Shown one piece after another: positions 41,265 to 50,046 of a stretch of DNA of 64,000 nucleotides (the first letter of the stretch is position 1; every line of letters begins with the position of its first letter). The stretch comes from Streptomyces malaysiensis subsp. samsunensis (GTDB lineage: Bacteria > Actinomycetota > Actinomycetes > Streptomycetales > Streptomycetaceae). The DNA lies in assembly GCF_024519315.1 (NCBI RefSeq), contig NZ_JANIIC010000055.1, forward strand, positions 17,317 through 81,316. Reading direction: 5' to 3'. Below the pieces are notes generated by a model. That model ran no database searches. It was not told where the DNA came from and saw only the letters and a list, made by a program, of their open reading frames with translations. The position numbers and the translations under genes were made by a program.

Positions 41265-42038
41265 TCAGACCCGCGGCAGCGTCCCGTCAGGCGTCCCGCC
41301 CGCGGCCGCGTCCTCCCCGGGGCGCTCCCCGGGCCGTGCGGGCCGCAGACGGCCGCGTTTGCGCCAGGCCACCAGCGCCCCGGCGACGGCGGGCACCGCG
41401 ATGAACGCCAGCGCGAGGAGGAAGACGGGGGAGGTGGGGGTGGTGGCGCGGCTGCCCGCGACCACGTACGCGGCGGTGTTCGGCACGCTGCCCAACCCCG
41501 TGGCCAGCAGGAACGACAGCCAGCCCATCCGCGAGACGGCCGCGCAGTAGTTGGCGGCGGCGAACGGCACGCCGGGGAACAGCCGGATCGCCAGCATGGA
41601 CCGGAACCCGTGGTGGCTCAGCTGGCGGTCCGCCGCCGTGAGCCAGCGGCCCCGCAGCAGCGGACGCAGCGCGTCCTGGCCCAGCAGCCGGCCGAGACCG
41701 AAGGCGATCCCGGCGCCGATCACCGTGCCGGCGACGGCCGTGATCAGCCCGGTCCGGATGCCGAAGAGCGCACCGGCCGCCAGGTTCAGCAGCGGCCGGG
41801 GCACCAGCGCCGCGGTGCCCACCCCGTACGCGGCCGTGAACAGCACCACGGCCGTCGCGCCCGACAGCTGTGGCGGCCAGCCCTGGGTCAGCAGCCGCTG
41901 CGGCTCCCACAGCCAGACCGCGATCGCGGAACCCGTGAGCAGCGCGGCGAGCAGCCCCAGCCGTGACCACGGTGAGAGGAGCACGGCGCGGGCCCGGCGG
42001 GTGGTCGGTTTCGCGGGCGGTGCGGCGACATCGAGCAC
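41265..42038 (-). CDS. TVP38/TMEM64-family membrane protein
   Basis: About 257 residues with six or so hydrophobic segments. The SNARE-associated/VTT domain is seen as GTAALVPRPLLNLAAGALFG, GTVIGAGIAFGLGRLLGQD, and the loop IRLFPGVPFAAANYCAAVSRMGWLSFLLATGLGSVPNTAAYVVAGS. The family is related to DedA and scramblase-like proteins. The start is unclear: GTG 42038 (VLDVAAPPAK) is the last reasonable choice, while the frame is open to 42314. The gene converges on the MFS gene, 22 nt apart. Confidence 0.8.
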   Translation of the reverse strand: MLDVAAPPAKPTTRRARAVLLSPWSRLGLLAALLTGSAIAVWLWEPQRLLTQGWPPQLSGATAVVLFTAAYGVGTAALVPRPLLNLAAGALFGIRTGLITAVAGTVIGAGIAFGLGRLLGQDALRPLLRGRWLTAADRQLSHHGFRSMLAIRLFPGVPFAAANYCAAVSRMGWLSFLLATGLGSVPNTAAYVVAGSRATTPTSPVFLLALAFIAVPAVAGALVAWRKRGRLRPARPGERPGEDAAAGGTPDGTLPRV

Positions 42039-42127
42039 CGCTGGAGCGTAACCGACCGGGCCCGGCGGGCACCGCGATGTCGTCGCGTTGTCGTCCGATT
42101 GTCGGAATACCGTCGACATAGGGTCGG

Positions 42128-42171
42128 CGGACCGTTGGAAACCGGCCCGCGGACCGTTGGAAACCGGCCCG
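42128..42171. repeat. Perfect 22-bp tandem duplication
   Basis: The unit begins CGGACCGTTGGAAACCGG and occurs at 42128-42149 and 42150-42171 without change. It lies in the intergenic region between the TVP38 and tuf3 genes, so a recent slippage duplication is likely. Confidence 0.85.
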
Positions 42172-42349
42172 TCGGGCCGTCGCGGGACACCCCGAACGCC
42201 GCGGGCCGCACACCTCATACGCGCAGGCCGGACGCCCGGCCAACCGCCTCCGTGCCCCCGGTCGTCCGCTCCCGGACCACCGGCCCCACCGACCCCGTAC
42301 GCACCGAAAACCATTCGACGCGGACCGTACGGTGCGCGAAGATCACAGC

Positions 42350-42502
42350 ATGTTCCGGCTCGCCTTCCTCACGCCGACGTCCGCGGTCGCGGACGCGCCG
42401 AAGGCTGCCGTCCTCTCTCCCGCTCCGGCCGCGGTCGCCGCCCTCACCACGGACCCGCCCGCCGCCCTTCCCGCCATCTGCCTCCACGGCGCCCGAAGCT
42501 GA
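42350..42502 (+). CDS. Possible 50-residue leader or small protein before tuf3
   Basis: ATG 42350 opens a 50-codon frame (MFRLAFLTPTSAVADAPKAAV at the start) ending at TGA 42502, 97 nt before tuf3. Its third codon positions are almost all G or C, as in real genes here, but this can arise by chance, and no clear ribosome site was found. The DNA after it has short complementary stretches (CCGAC 42519-42523 with GTCGG 42542-42546) that could fold. Either a leader of an attenuation-type control region or a spurious frame. Confidence 0.25.
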   Translation: MFRLAFLTPTSAVADAPKAAVLSPAPAAVAALTTDPPAALPAICLHGARS

Positions 42503-42599
42503 CCCTCCTCGGACAACTCCGACGGATCCCCCAGGGGGAGGGTCGGCGAGGTTCTGGGGTCCGCGCTTCCCACCCCCGCTGACGAGGAGAGACCGTCGC

Positions 42600-43772
42600 A
42601 TGTCCAAGCAGACCTATGTGCGCACCAAGCCGCATCTGAACATCGGCACCATGGGCCATGTCGACCACGGCAAGACCACGCTGACCGCCGCCCTCACCAA
42701 GGTGCTGAGCGAGCGCGGCACCGGCGCGTTCGTACCGGCGGACCGTATCGACCGGGCGCCGGAGGAGGCCGCGCGCGGCATCACCATCAACATCGCGCAT
42801 GTCGAGTACGAGACCGAGACCCGCCACTACGCGCATGTGGATATGCCCGGCCACGCCGACTTCATCAAGAACATGGTGACCGGCGCCGCCCAGCTCGACG
42901 GGGCGATCCTCGTCGTCTCCGCGCTCGACGGCGTGATGCCGCAGACCGCCGAGCATGTGCTGCTGGCCCGCCAGGTCGGCGTCGACCACATCGTGGTGGC
43001 CCTCAACAAGGCCGACGCGGGCGACCCCGAGCTCACCGACCTCGTCGAGCTCGAGGTGCGCGAGCTGCTCTCCGCGCACGGCTACCCCGGCGACACCACG
43101 CCCGTCGTCCGGGTCTCCGGGCTGCGGGCGCTGGAGGGCGACCCGCGCTGGACCGGGGCGATCGAGGCGCTGCTGGACGCCGTGGACATCTATGTGCCGA
43201 CGCCCGTGCGCCACACCCGGGCGCCGTTCCTGCTACCGGTGGAGAACGTGCTGACCATCACCGGACGCGGCACGGTGGTCACCGGAGCCATCGAGCGCGG
43301 CACGGTACGGGTCGGCGACCGGATCGAGGTGCCGGGCACCGATGTGGCCACGGTGGTCACCGGAGTGGAGACCTTCGGCAAGCCCATGGAGTCGGCCGAG
43401 GCGGGCGACAACGTGGCGCTGCTGCTGCGCGGGGTGGCGCGGGACGCGGTGCGCCGCGGCCATGTGGTGGCCGCGCCCGGCAGCGTCGTACCGAGGCGGC
43501 GCTTCACGGCGCGGGTGTACGTCCTGTCGGCGGCCGAGGGCGGCCGGCGGACACCGGTGTCCACCGGCTACCGTCCGCAGTTCTACCTCCGTACGGCCGA
43601 TGTGGTCGGCACCGTGGACCTCGGGGCCACCGCGGTGGCGCGCCCCGGTGACACGGTCACCATGACGGTCGAGCTGGGCCGCGCCGTACCGCTGGAGCCG
43701 GGCCTCGGCTTCGCGATCCGCGAGGGCGGCCGCACGGTGGGCGCGGGGACGGTGACCACCGTGCTGCCGTGA
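42600..43772 (+). CDS. tuf3: Divergent elongation factor Tu paralogue (tuf3 type)
   Basis: 390 residues with all GTPase motifs: G1 GHVDHGKT near residue 19, switch I RGITI near 60, G3 DMPGH near 81, G4 NKAD near 136, and G5 SGLRAL in place of SALKAL. Domains 2 and 3 follow (ENVLTITGRGTVVTGAIERG, then FYLRTADVVGTV). The region before RGITI reads DRIDRAPEEAA, unlike the standard form, and overall it departs from the main Streptomyces EF-Tu. Streptomyces carry such tuf3 genes, expressed in special conditions. GAGGAG precedes ATG 42600, and a strong hairpin follows. Confidence 0.92.
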   Translation: MSKQTYVRTKPHLNIGTMGHVDHGKTTLTAALTKVLSERGTGAFVPADRIDRAPEEAARGITINIAHVEYETETRHYAHVDMPGHADFIKNMVTGAAQLDGAILVVSALDGVMPQTAEHVLLARQVGVDHIVVALNKADAGDPELTDLVELEVRELLSAHGYPGDTTPVVRVSGLRALEGDPRWTGAIEALLDAVDIYVPTPVRHTRAPFLLPVENVLTITGRGTVVTGAIERGTVRVGDRIEVPGTDVATVVTGVETFGKPMESAEAGDNVALLLRGVARDAVRRGHVVAAPGSVVPRRRFTARVYVLSAAEGGRRTPVSTGYRPQFYLRTADVVGTVDLGATAVARPGDTVTMTVELGRAVPLEPGLGFAIREGGRTVGAGTVTTVLP

Positions 43773-43785
43773 CCAGCACCGGGCC

Positions 43786-43823
43786 CGCCCGTCCGCCCCT
43801 CCCGAGCGAGAGGCGGACGGGCG
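43786..43823 (+). terminator. Terminator after tuf3
   Basis: CGCCCGTCCGCC pairs perfectly over 12 bp with GGCGGACGGGCG, with a 14-nt loop, 14 nt after the stop. Confidence 0.75.
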
Positions 43824-43834
43824 AGGCCGCCTAA

Positions 43835-43858
43835 GCGCTCCGCTGGAAGTACCCTGAC
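43835..43858. repeat. Interspersed 24-bp repeat, copy 2, start of a longer repeat-rich stretch
   Basis: Matches 1871-1894 at 23 of 24 bases. It is followed to about 43955 by sequence with short palindromes (GCGGCGGAGCCGC near 43904, GCGCCCCTTCGGGGCGC near 43935). No gene lies here. Confidence 0.6.
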
Positions 43859-44010
43859 CTGCCGTCGATCGTCCGCAGCGCCGTCGTGGCTGGTCGCGCC
43901 CACGCGGCGGAGCCGCACATCGACACAGCCCCGCGCCCCTTCGGGGCGCCACCGAACCGCAGCCGACTTCCGTCGATCCGCTTGGCCGCGCGTGACGGCA
44001 CAATGAGGGG

Positions 44011-44856
44011 GTGAACGAGCCGATACCCGTGAGCCGGGCCGTGGACGGTGGCACCGCCAAGCTGATGCCGGACCTGGACCGCCCGCACGCCTGGCTGCTC
44101 ACGGTGGACGGCGCCCCGCAGTCGTATGTCGACCTGGACGATCCGGGCCATCTCGAATTCGAGTACGCGCGGCGGATCGCCCATGTCCTGGACGTGGCCG
44201 CAGATCCCGGCGCCCCGCTCGACGTACTGCACCTGGGCGGCGGGGCGCTGACGCTGCCTCGCTATCTGGCCGCCACCCGCCCCGGTTCGCACCAGGTGGT
44301 GGTCGAGGCCGACCGGGGGCTGCTGGAGCTGGTCGCCGAGCATCTTCCGCTGCCGTCCGGGACGGGCATCACGGTGTCCGCGCGGGACGCCAGGACCGCG
44401 CTGGAGGCCGCGCCCGAGGGGTCCGCCGATGTCGTCGTGGCCGATGTCTTCGGCGGTTCACGGGTGCCCGCGCATCTGACCTCCGTGGAGTACGCCCGCG
44501 CCGCGGCCCGGGCGCTGCGGCCGGGCGGTTGGTACACGGCGAATCTGGCCGACGGCGCGCCGTTCACCTTCCTTCGCTCCCAACTGGCCACCTACCGCAC
44601 GGCGTTCGCCCATCTCGCGCTGATCGCGGAGCCGTCCGTACTGCGCGGCCGCCGGTTCGGCAACGCGGTGCTGGTGGCCGCACAGACCGAACCGCCGGTC
44701 GCCGCGCTGGCCCGCCGCACCGCCGCCGACGCCTTCCCGGCCAGGGTCGAGTACGGGGCGGAGCTGGAGCGCTTCATGGGCCGCGCGGCGCCGGTGCGGG
44801 ACGAGGACGCCGTACCGTCGCCCGAGCCGCCGGGCGGGGCGTTCAGCGTGGGCTGA
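44011..44856 (+). CDS. Spermidine-synthase-like methyltransferase-fold protein
   Basis: 281 residues. The nucleotide-binding fold is seen in PLDVLHLGGGALTLPRYLAATRPGSHQVVVEADRGLLELV near 70-110 and DARTALEAAPEGSADVVVADVFGGSRVPAHL near 130-160. This matches stand-alone spermidine-synthase-like proteins of actinobacteria, whose true substrates are mostly unknown. The start is GTG 44011. Its last 14 nt overlap the end of the convergent MFS gene. Confidence 0.8.
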   Translation: MNEPIPVSRAVDGGTAKLMPDLDRPHAWLLTVDGAPQSYVDLDDPGHLEFEYARRIAHVLDVAADPGAPLDVLHLGGGALTLPRYLAATRPGSHQVVVEADRGLLELVAEHLPLPSGTGITVSARDARTALEAAPEGSADVVVADVFGGSRVPAHLTSVEYARAAARALRPGGWYTANLADGAPFTFLRSQLATYRTAFAHLALIAEPSVLRGRRFGNAVLVAAQTEPPVAALARRTAADAFPARVEYGAELERFMGRAAPVRDEDAVPSPEPPGGAFSVG

Positions 44857-46144
44857 CCGGCTTCGGGGCGGTGTCCTCGGCGGTCGGCCCGCCCTCGGCG
44901 ACGGGCGTGGTCTCGCTCCGGCGCAGCCGCCGTACGTCCGGGACCGTCAGCACCGCCAGCGTCAGCGCCAGGATCAGCGCCGAGCAGCCCCACAGCGAGG
45001 CCGTCCGGCCGAACGCCTCCTCGGCCGGGCCGGTGAGCGCCGTGGCGAGCGGCACCATGGCGACCGAGCCGAACCAGTCGTACGCCGAGACCCGCGACAG
45101 CTTGTCCTCGGGGATCTCCTGGTGCAGCGCGGTCATCCAGGACACCCCGAACACCTCGATCGACACCCCGACCAGGAACATCACCGTGACCAGCGCCGGA
45201 ACCGGCACCGGTACGGCGAGCGCGGCCGACGGCAGGGAGAGCGGCAGCACGCTCAGGGAGCCCGCGAGCAGCAGCCGGCGCGGCCGCCAGCGGACCATCA
45301 GCAGACCGCCCAGGACGGTGCCCGCGCCGAACGCCGCGAGCGCGAACCCCCAGGGGCGTGCCCCGCCCAGATGGTCCTCGGCCACCAGCGGGCCGAACAC
45401 CGACTCGGCCGCCCCCACCACGGCGTTGACGACGGAGAACTGCACGACGATCGACCACAGCCAGGGCCGGCCGACGACTTCGCGCCAGCCTTCGCGCAGA
45501 TCCCGCACCATACCGCCGCCGGGTTCCCGCCGCGGGACGGCACTGACGTCGAGCAGGGAGCGCAGGGCGCCCGCGACCGCGAACGCGGCGGCGTCGACGG
45601 CCAGCACCCAGCCGGGGCCGACCACCGCGATCAGCGCGCCACCGAGCGCGGCCCCGCCGATCTGCGCACCGTTCACACCCATCCGGAACAGCGCGAAGGC
45701 GCGGGCGGCCTGTTGGCGGGTGACGCTGGAGAGCAGCATGCCCTCGGCGGCGGGGGAGAAGAACGCCTGCCCGGTGCCGCCGAGCGCGGAGAGCACCGCC
45801 ATCTGCCACAGCCGTGCCTCGCCGGACAGGACGAGCACGGCGAAGGCGGCCTGTGAGACGCAGTTGAGGCTGTTGGCGGCGACCATCACCCGGTGGCGGG
45901 GCAGCCGGTCCGCCAACGCGCCGCCGATCAGCAGGAAGACGACCAGCGGAAGGGTGCGGGCCGCCGCCACCAGCCCCACGTCGCCGCCGTCCCCGCCCGC
46001 CTCCAGAACCGCGAACGCCGCCGCGATGAGGGCTCCGGCGTTTCCGAGGCCCGTCACCACGGCGGCGGTGGTCAGCAGTGTGTAGTTGCGGCCGGCCCAC
46101 GCGGGGCGATGCGATCGGAGGCGCGGGGCCGGAGGAGTCGTCAC
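44843..46144 (-). CDS. MFS efflux transporter (EntS/MFS_3-like)
   Basis: 433 residues and about 12 hydrophobic helices. It starts TTAAVVTGLGNAGALIAAAFAVLEAGG, with the loop motif GGALADRLPRHRVMV near residue 78 and the second-half signature GVSWMTALHQEIPEDKLSRVSAYDW near 340. The latter is typical of the EntS-type branch, which exports siderophores or drugs. It overlaps the spermidine-synthase-like gene tail to tail. Substrate unknown. Confidence 0.85.
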   Translation of the reverse strand: MTTPPAPRLRSHRPAWAGRNYTLLTTAAVVTGLGNAGALIAAAFAVLEAGGDGGDVGLVAAARTLPLVVFLLIGGALADRLPRHRVMVAANSLNCVSQAAFAVLVLSGEARLWQMAVLSALGGTGQAFFSPAAEGMLLSSVTRQQAARAFALFRMGVNGAQIGGAALGGALIAVVGPGWVLAVDAAAFAVAGALRSLLDVSAVPRREPGGGMVRDLREGWREVVGRPWLWSIVVQFSVVNAVVGAAESVFGPLVAEDHLGGARPWGFALAAFGAGTVLGGLLMVRWRPRRLLLAGSLSVLPLSLPSAALAVPVPVPALVTVMFLVGVSIEVFGVSWMTALHQEIPEDKLSRVSAYDWFGSVAMVPLATALTGPAEEAFGRTASLWGCSALILALTLAVLTVPDVRRLRRSETTPVAEGGPTAEDTAPKPVSPR

Positions 46145-46217
46145 ATCCGGACTATCCCTGGGGGCGGGCCCCGGCGTCCAACCGAATTCCGGCCGCCGTG
46201 ATCAGGCGGTCAGGCGG

Positions 46218-47348
46218 TCAGGAGACCTCCGACTTCATCGGCCGCAGCGAACTCATGATCTTCTTGATGGTGGACTCCGGGACCTCTTCCTTGGTGCCCT
46301 TGACGGAGTACAGGACCCAGGTGGCGAAGTCGCCGTTGGTGTCCGTGTAGGTCACGGTGACCGACTTGCCGTCGGTGGTGCACTTGTCGGTCTTCTTCAC
46401 CCCGGTGACGGTGGCCGTCGAGGTGTAGCCCTTGAGGCCATGGGCGCTGGTGAACTTCTTGGCCTCGGTGACCTTGCGGGTCCCGGTCTGGTGCTGGTCG
46501 AAGGCGGCGAAGACCCAGTTCTCGGCCTCGATCTTGGCGGCCGACGCCTCGCTCTTGGCGCCCTGGGCGCCCTTCGAGCCCGCCCCGGCGGCATGGCTCT
46601 TGTTGGTGTAGCCGTCCTTGTCCTTGACCGAGCAGTAGTCCTTCTTGAACCTCGCCGGAGCGGACATGACGACGAGCGGCTTGCCCTTGTCGTCCTCGAA
46701 CCCGGTGCTCAGCCCCGGCGATTCGACCGTCCAGTCCGGGGGGACGTCGAAGGCGTTGTGCCGCTTGGCGCTGACCACCGGCTTCCAGCCGGGTATGACC
46801 GGTTTGACGTCGCCGGCGTCACCGCCGGCGCGCGGGTTGTCCGCACCGCCGCCGGCCGGGTCCTCGGCCGGTTCCTCGGACTTCGGGGCGGACGAGGTGA
46901 CGGCGGGCGTCTTGTCCTTGCCCTTCGACTCGTCACCGCCGTCGCTGTCGTCCTTGCCCAGGACCAGCGCACCGGTGATGGCCGCGGCCGCGACGACCGC
47001 GATCGCCGCGACGATGGCGATGGTGGCCGTGCGCTTCTTGTTGTCGCGCGGCGGCTGCGGTGCGCCGGGCGGGCCGGACGGGGCGCCCCACTGCTGACCG
47101 GGCGGACCCTGCGGCGGGCCGGGCGGACCCTGCGGCGGGCCGTAGCCGGGTTGTTGCGGCTGCCCCGGCTGCTGCTGGGGCGGTTGCTGCTGGGGTGGTT
47201 GCTGATAGGGATTCGGCTGCTGATACCCCGGCTGCTGGTACGGGTTGGGCTGGTTGTATCCCGGCTGCTGGTATCCCGGCTGCTGATAGGGGTTCTGACC
47301 TTGCGGGTTGTTCTGCTCGCCCCCGGGCGGCTGCTGTCCTGGCCACAT
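46218..47348 (-). CDS. Membrane-anchored protein with Pro/Gln-rich cytoplasmic repeats
   Basis: 376 residues. The first 100 are a low-complexity region of YQQPG, NPYQQP and QGPPGP repeats (cytoplasmic). One transmembrane helix lies at about 105-127 (TATIAIVAAIAVVAAAAITGALVL), then an acidic linker and an outer globular domain (about 180-376; IPGWKPVVSAKRHNAFDVPPDWTVES and VTYTDTNGDFATWVLYSVKGT). Proteins of this build are common in Streptomyces; the outer domain resembles the DUF8017 type. The function is unknown, and the repeats may bind or cluster partners on the inner face. Confidence 0.75.
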   Translation of the reverse strand: MWPGQQPPGGEQNNPQGQNPYQQPGYQQPGYNQPNPYQQPGYQQPNPYQQPPQQQPPQQQPGQPQQPGYGPPQGPPGPPQGPPGQQWGAPSGPPGAPQPPRDNKKRTATIAIVAAIAVVAAAAITGALVLGKDDSDGGDESKGKDKTPAVTSSAPKSEEPAEDPAGGGADNPRAGGDAGDVKPVIPGWKPVVSAKRHNAFDVPPDWTVESPGLSTGFEDDKGKPLVVMSAPARFKKDYCSVKDKDGYTNKSHAAGAGSKGAQGAKSEASAAKIEAENWVFAAFDQHQTGTRKVTEAKKFTSAHGLKGYTSTATVTGVKKTDKCTTDGKSVTVTYTDTNGDFATWVLYSVKGTKEEVPESTIKKIMSSLRPMKSEVS

Positions 47349-47443
47349 GGCCAGTAACGATAGAGGGGGTTGACGACAGCTGCTACGGCTGCCCCTTGAA
47401 CCGGCCCTTTCCCGTGTTCCTACCGAGTGGTAACTTCCGGGGC

Positions 47444-47896
47444 ATGTCAGAAACCCTGCCCTCCGTCGGCGAGATGCTCGCCGCCACGGTGCCCATGGTG
47501 CGCACCCTGAACCTGGAGTTCCTCGAGACGTCGCCCGAGCGCGCGGTGCTGAGCCTGCCGGACCAGTCCGACTTCCACAATCACGTCGGCGGCCCCCACG
47601 CGGGCGCCATGTTCACCCTGGCCGAGTCCGCGAGCGGCGCCGTCGTGCTGGCGGCGTTCGGCGATCAGCTCGGCCGTGCCGTACCGCTGGCCGTGCGTGC
47701 CGAGATCGGCTACAAGAAGCTCGCCAAGGGGCCCGTCACCGCGACCGCCACCCTCGGCCGGCCCGCCGCCGATGTGGTCGCGGAACTGGACGCGGGGGAG
47801 CGCCCCGAATTCCCCGTGAACGTGGCGATCACCCGCGAGGACGGCGCGGTCACCGGCGAGATGTCCATCGTGTGGACCCTGCGCCCCCAGACCTGA
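47444..47896 (+). CDS. Hotdog-fold thioesterase-like protein (DUF4442/PaaI type)
   Basis: 150 residues and a single hotdog fold. The active-site-like stretch HNHVGGPHAGAMFTLAESASGAVV near residues 46-69 matches the PaaI/DUF4442 pattern, and LAVRAEIGYKKLAKGPVTATATLG forms the later strands. It probably hydrolyses an acyl-CoA thioester. The start is ATG 47444; the frame extends upstream to 47060 through the divergent gene's DNA. Confidence 0.85.
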   Translation: MSETLPSVGEMLAATVPMVRTLNLEFLETSPERAVLSLPDQSDFHNHVGGPHAGAMFTLAESASGAVVLAAFGDQLGRAVPLAVRAEIGYKKLAKGPVTATATLGRPAADVVAELDAGERPEFPVNVAITREDGAVTGEMSIVWTLRPQT

Positions 47897-48046
47897 TCAG
47901 CTCCTCCTTTCGCCGGACTCGACGCGGGCGGGAGCACGACTTGGGGATGATGGCGACCGCGCGCCGATTGAGTAGGCTTCTCGGCGTGTGCCGCGTCCCG
48001 TCCGGCGCACGCCGGGAAGCGGTCGCCACATGGGGAGGAACCGGCG

Positions 48047-48715
48047 TTGCATATCCAAGAATGGCTCGAGAACGTGCCCGCGATCAGTGTGTATCTGCTC
48101 GTGGGCGTCGTCATCGGTCTGGAGAGCCTTGGCATCCCGCTTCCCGGTGAGATCGTCCTGGTCAGCGCGACGCTGTTGGCGGCCTCCCAGGACCACATCA
48201 ACCCCTACATCCTGGGGACGTGCGCCGTCGCGGGCGCGGTGATCGGTGACTCCATCGGCTATCTCATCGGCCGTAAGGGCGGCCAGCCACTCCTCAACTG
48301 GCTGGGCCGGAAATTCCCCAAGCACTTCAGCGCCGAACACGTGGCCACCGCCGAGCGCTCCTTCCAGAAGTGGGGTATGTGGGCGGTCTTCGTCGGCCGT
48401 TTCATAGCGCTGCTGCGCATCTTCGCGGGGCCGCTCGCGGGTGTGCTGCGCATGCCGTACTGGAAGTTCCTCATCGCCAATGTGCTCGGCGGCATCGTCT
48501 GGGCCGGTGGCACCACCGCGGTCATCTACTCCGTGGGCAAGGTCGCGGAGGACTGGCTCAAGCGCTTTTCCTGGCTGGGCCTGGTGCTGGCCCTGCTCTT
48601 CGGTCTCGGCTCGATGCTGGTCATGAAGTGGCGTTCCAAGAAGGCCGGGCCTGCCGCGGGCGCGACGGCCGATGCCGAGACGGCCGAGCCGGAGCCGGTC
48701 CCGGCCGGTGACTGA
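48047..48715 (+). CDS. DedA-family membrane protein
   Basis: 222 residues with five or six hydrophobic segments. DedA landmarks are LESLGIPLPGEIVLVSATLLAA near residue 25, GDSIGYLIGRKGGQPLLNWLGRK near 67 and the loop VFVGRFIALLRIFAGPLAGVLRMPYWKFLIANVLGGIVWAG near 117. The family moves or flips lipids such as undecaprenyl phosphate or phosphatidylethanolamine. The start is TTG 48047 with GGGAGGA at 48033-48039. The gene is separate from the TVP38 relative at 41265. Confidence 0.9.
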   Translation: MHIQEWLENVPAISVYLLVGVVIGLESLGIPLPGEIVLVSATLLAASQDHINPYILGTCAVAGAVIGDSIGYLIGRKGGQPLLNWLGRKFPKHFSAEHVATAERSFQKWGMWAVFVGRFIALLRIFAGPLAGVLRMPYWKFLIANVLGGIVWAGGTTAVIYSVGKVAEDWLKRFSWLGLVLALLFGLGSMLVMKWRSKKAGPAAGATADAETAEPEPVPAGD

Positions 48716-48787
48716 GGCGGCCGGGACCGGCCGGACGGGTCTCACCGGTCTCACCGGTCGGGCGGGAAATGCGAAGGGGACGACCAG

Positions 48788-49330
48788 GTGGGAGAGACGG
48801 TGCGCGCCTTGATCTTCGGAATCGGCGGGAAGGAGCCGCGGATCGCCCCCGAGGCGTTCGTGGCCCCCACGTCGGTGGTGATCGGCGACGTGGTGCTCGC
48901 GGCCGGATCGAGCATCTGGTACCAGACGGTGCTGCGGGGCGACGGCGGCCCCATCGTCCTCGGCGCCGACAGCAACATCCAGGACAACTGCACCGTGCAT
49001 GTCGACCCCGGATTCCCGGTCTCGATCGGCGAGCGCGTCTCCGTCGGGCACAACGCGGTCGTGCACGGCTGCACCGTCGAGGACGATGTGCTGATCGGCA
49101 TGGGGGCCACCGTCCTCAACGGCGCCCGGGTCGGCACGGGATCGCTGGTCGCCGCCCAGGCCCTGGTACCGCAAGGGATGGAGATACCGCCCGGTTCGCT
49201 GGTGGCCGGGGTGCCGGCGAGGGTGAAGCGACCCCTCACCGAGGAGGAGCGGGAAGGCATCAGGCTGAACGCCCAGGTGTACGCGGAGCGGGCGAAGCAG
49301 TACCGGGAAGCACTCGGAGACGGCGAGTAG
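48788..49330 (+). CDS. Gamma-class carbonic anhydrase-like hexapeptide protein
   Basis: 180 residues built of left-handed beta-helix hexapeptide repeats (IGDVVLAAGSSIW, VLGADSNIQDNCTVHVD, IGERVSVGHNAVVHGCTV, IGMGATVLNGARVG). The metal-binding His triad sits in CTVHVD and GHNAVVHG near residues 70, 93 and 98, and the QDNC glutamine/asparagine site is present, as in YrdA/gamma carbonic anhydrases. It should be a cytoplasmic trimer that hydrates CO2 or has a related role. GTG start, 15 nt before the GAF-ANTAR gene. Confidence 0.88.
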   Translation: MGETVRALIFGIGGKEPRIAPEAFVAPTSVVIGDVVLAAGSSIWYQTVLRGDGGPIVLGADSNIQDNCTVHVDPGFPVSIGERVSVGHNAVVHGCTVEDDVLIGMGATVLNGARVGTGSLVAAQALVPQGMEIPPGSLVAGVPARVKRPLTEEEREGIRLNAQVYAERAKQYREALGDGE

Positions 49331-49344
49331 CCCGATGTGATCGG

Positions 49345-50046
49345 ATGGTGGTCATGGACTGGGAAGGCTTCGCCGAGCGCATGGCCACGATGGCGCGGGA
49401 CCTGCTGGCGCAGGAATCCGTGGAGGCCACCCTGGAGCGGATCACCGAAGCCGCGGTGGACCTCGTGGAGGGCTGTGACGCGGCCGGCATTCTGGTGCTC
49501 CACGGCAGGCACGTGGAGACCCTCGCCCCCACGGACGGGCTGGTCGTCCGGTCCGACCGGCTCCAGGAGCGGCTCGGCGAGGGGCCCTGCTTCGACGCCG
49601 CCCGTCGGCTGGGCGGTGAGCGGGTGTTCCGGATCAAGGACTTCTCCCAGCCCGAGGAGTACTGGCCGGACTACGTCGGCCAGGCCCGTGGCCTCGGCAT
49701 CGGCAGCATGATGGGGTTCCTGCTCTACACCGAGCACGAGAACCTCGGCGCCCTGAACGTCTACTCGCGGCGCCCCGCCGCCTTCACCAAGGCCAGCGAG
49801 ACGGCCGGCTGGCTGCTCGCCTCGCATGCCGCGGTCGCCTTCTCCAGCGCCCGTACCGCCGATCAGCTCCAGCAGGCGGTGGAGACTCGGCACACCATCG
49901 GGGAGGCCATGGGCATCCTCATGGAACGCCTGAGGATCACCGAGGATGACGCCTTCGCGCTGATGCGGCGGGTGTCCCAGGAGCGGAACGTCAAGCTGCG
50001 GGACATCGCCCGGCAGATCTGCGAGAGCGGCGGCATCGACGGCTGA
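49345..50046 (+). CDS. GAF and ANTAR domain regulator
   Basis: 233 residues. The GAF sensor domain covers about 18-165 (LERITEAAVDLVEGCDAAGILVL, then LGEGPCFDAARRLGGERVF, GIGSMMGFLLYTEHENLGALNVYS). The ANTAR RNA-binding three-helix domain is at about 170-225 (LQQAVETRHTIGEAMGILMERLRITEDDAFALMRRVSQERNVKLRDIA). ANTAR proteins relieve transcription termination by binding paired hairpins in mRNA leaders. The start is ATG 49345 or ATG 49354. Confidence 0.9.
   Translation: MVVMDWEGFAERMATMARDLLAQESVEATLERITEAAVDLVEGCDAAGILVLHGRHVETLAPTDGLVVRSDRLQERLGEGPCFDAARRLGGERVFRIKDFSQPEEYWPDYVGQARGLGIGSMMGFLLYTEHENLGALNVYSRRPAAFTKASETAGWLLASHAAVAFSSARTADQLQQAVETRHTIGEAMGILMERLRITEDDAFALMRRVSQERNVKLRDIARQICESGGIDG

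Noticed and set aside
40897..41550. Plus-strand frame overlapping the ends of the MFS and TVP38 genes
   Set aside because: It is the shifted frame of the MFS gene running into antisense of TVP38; no motif or ribosome site.
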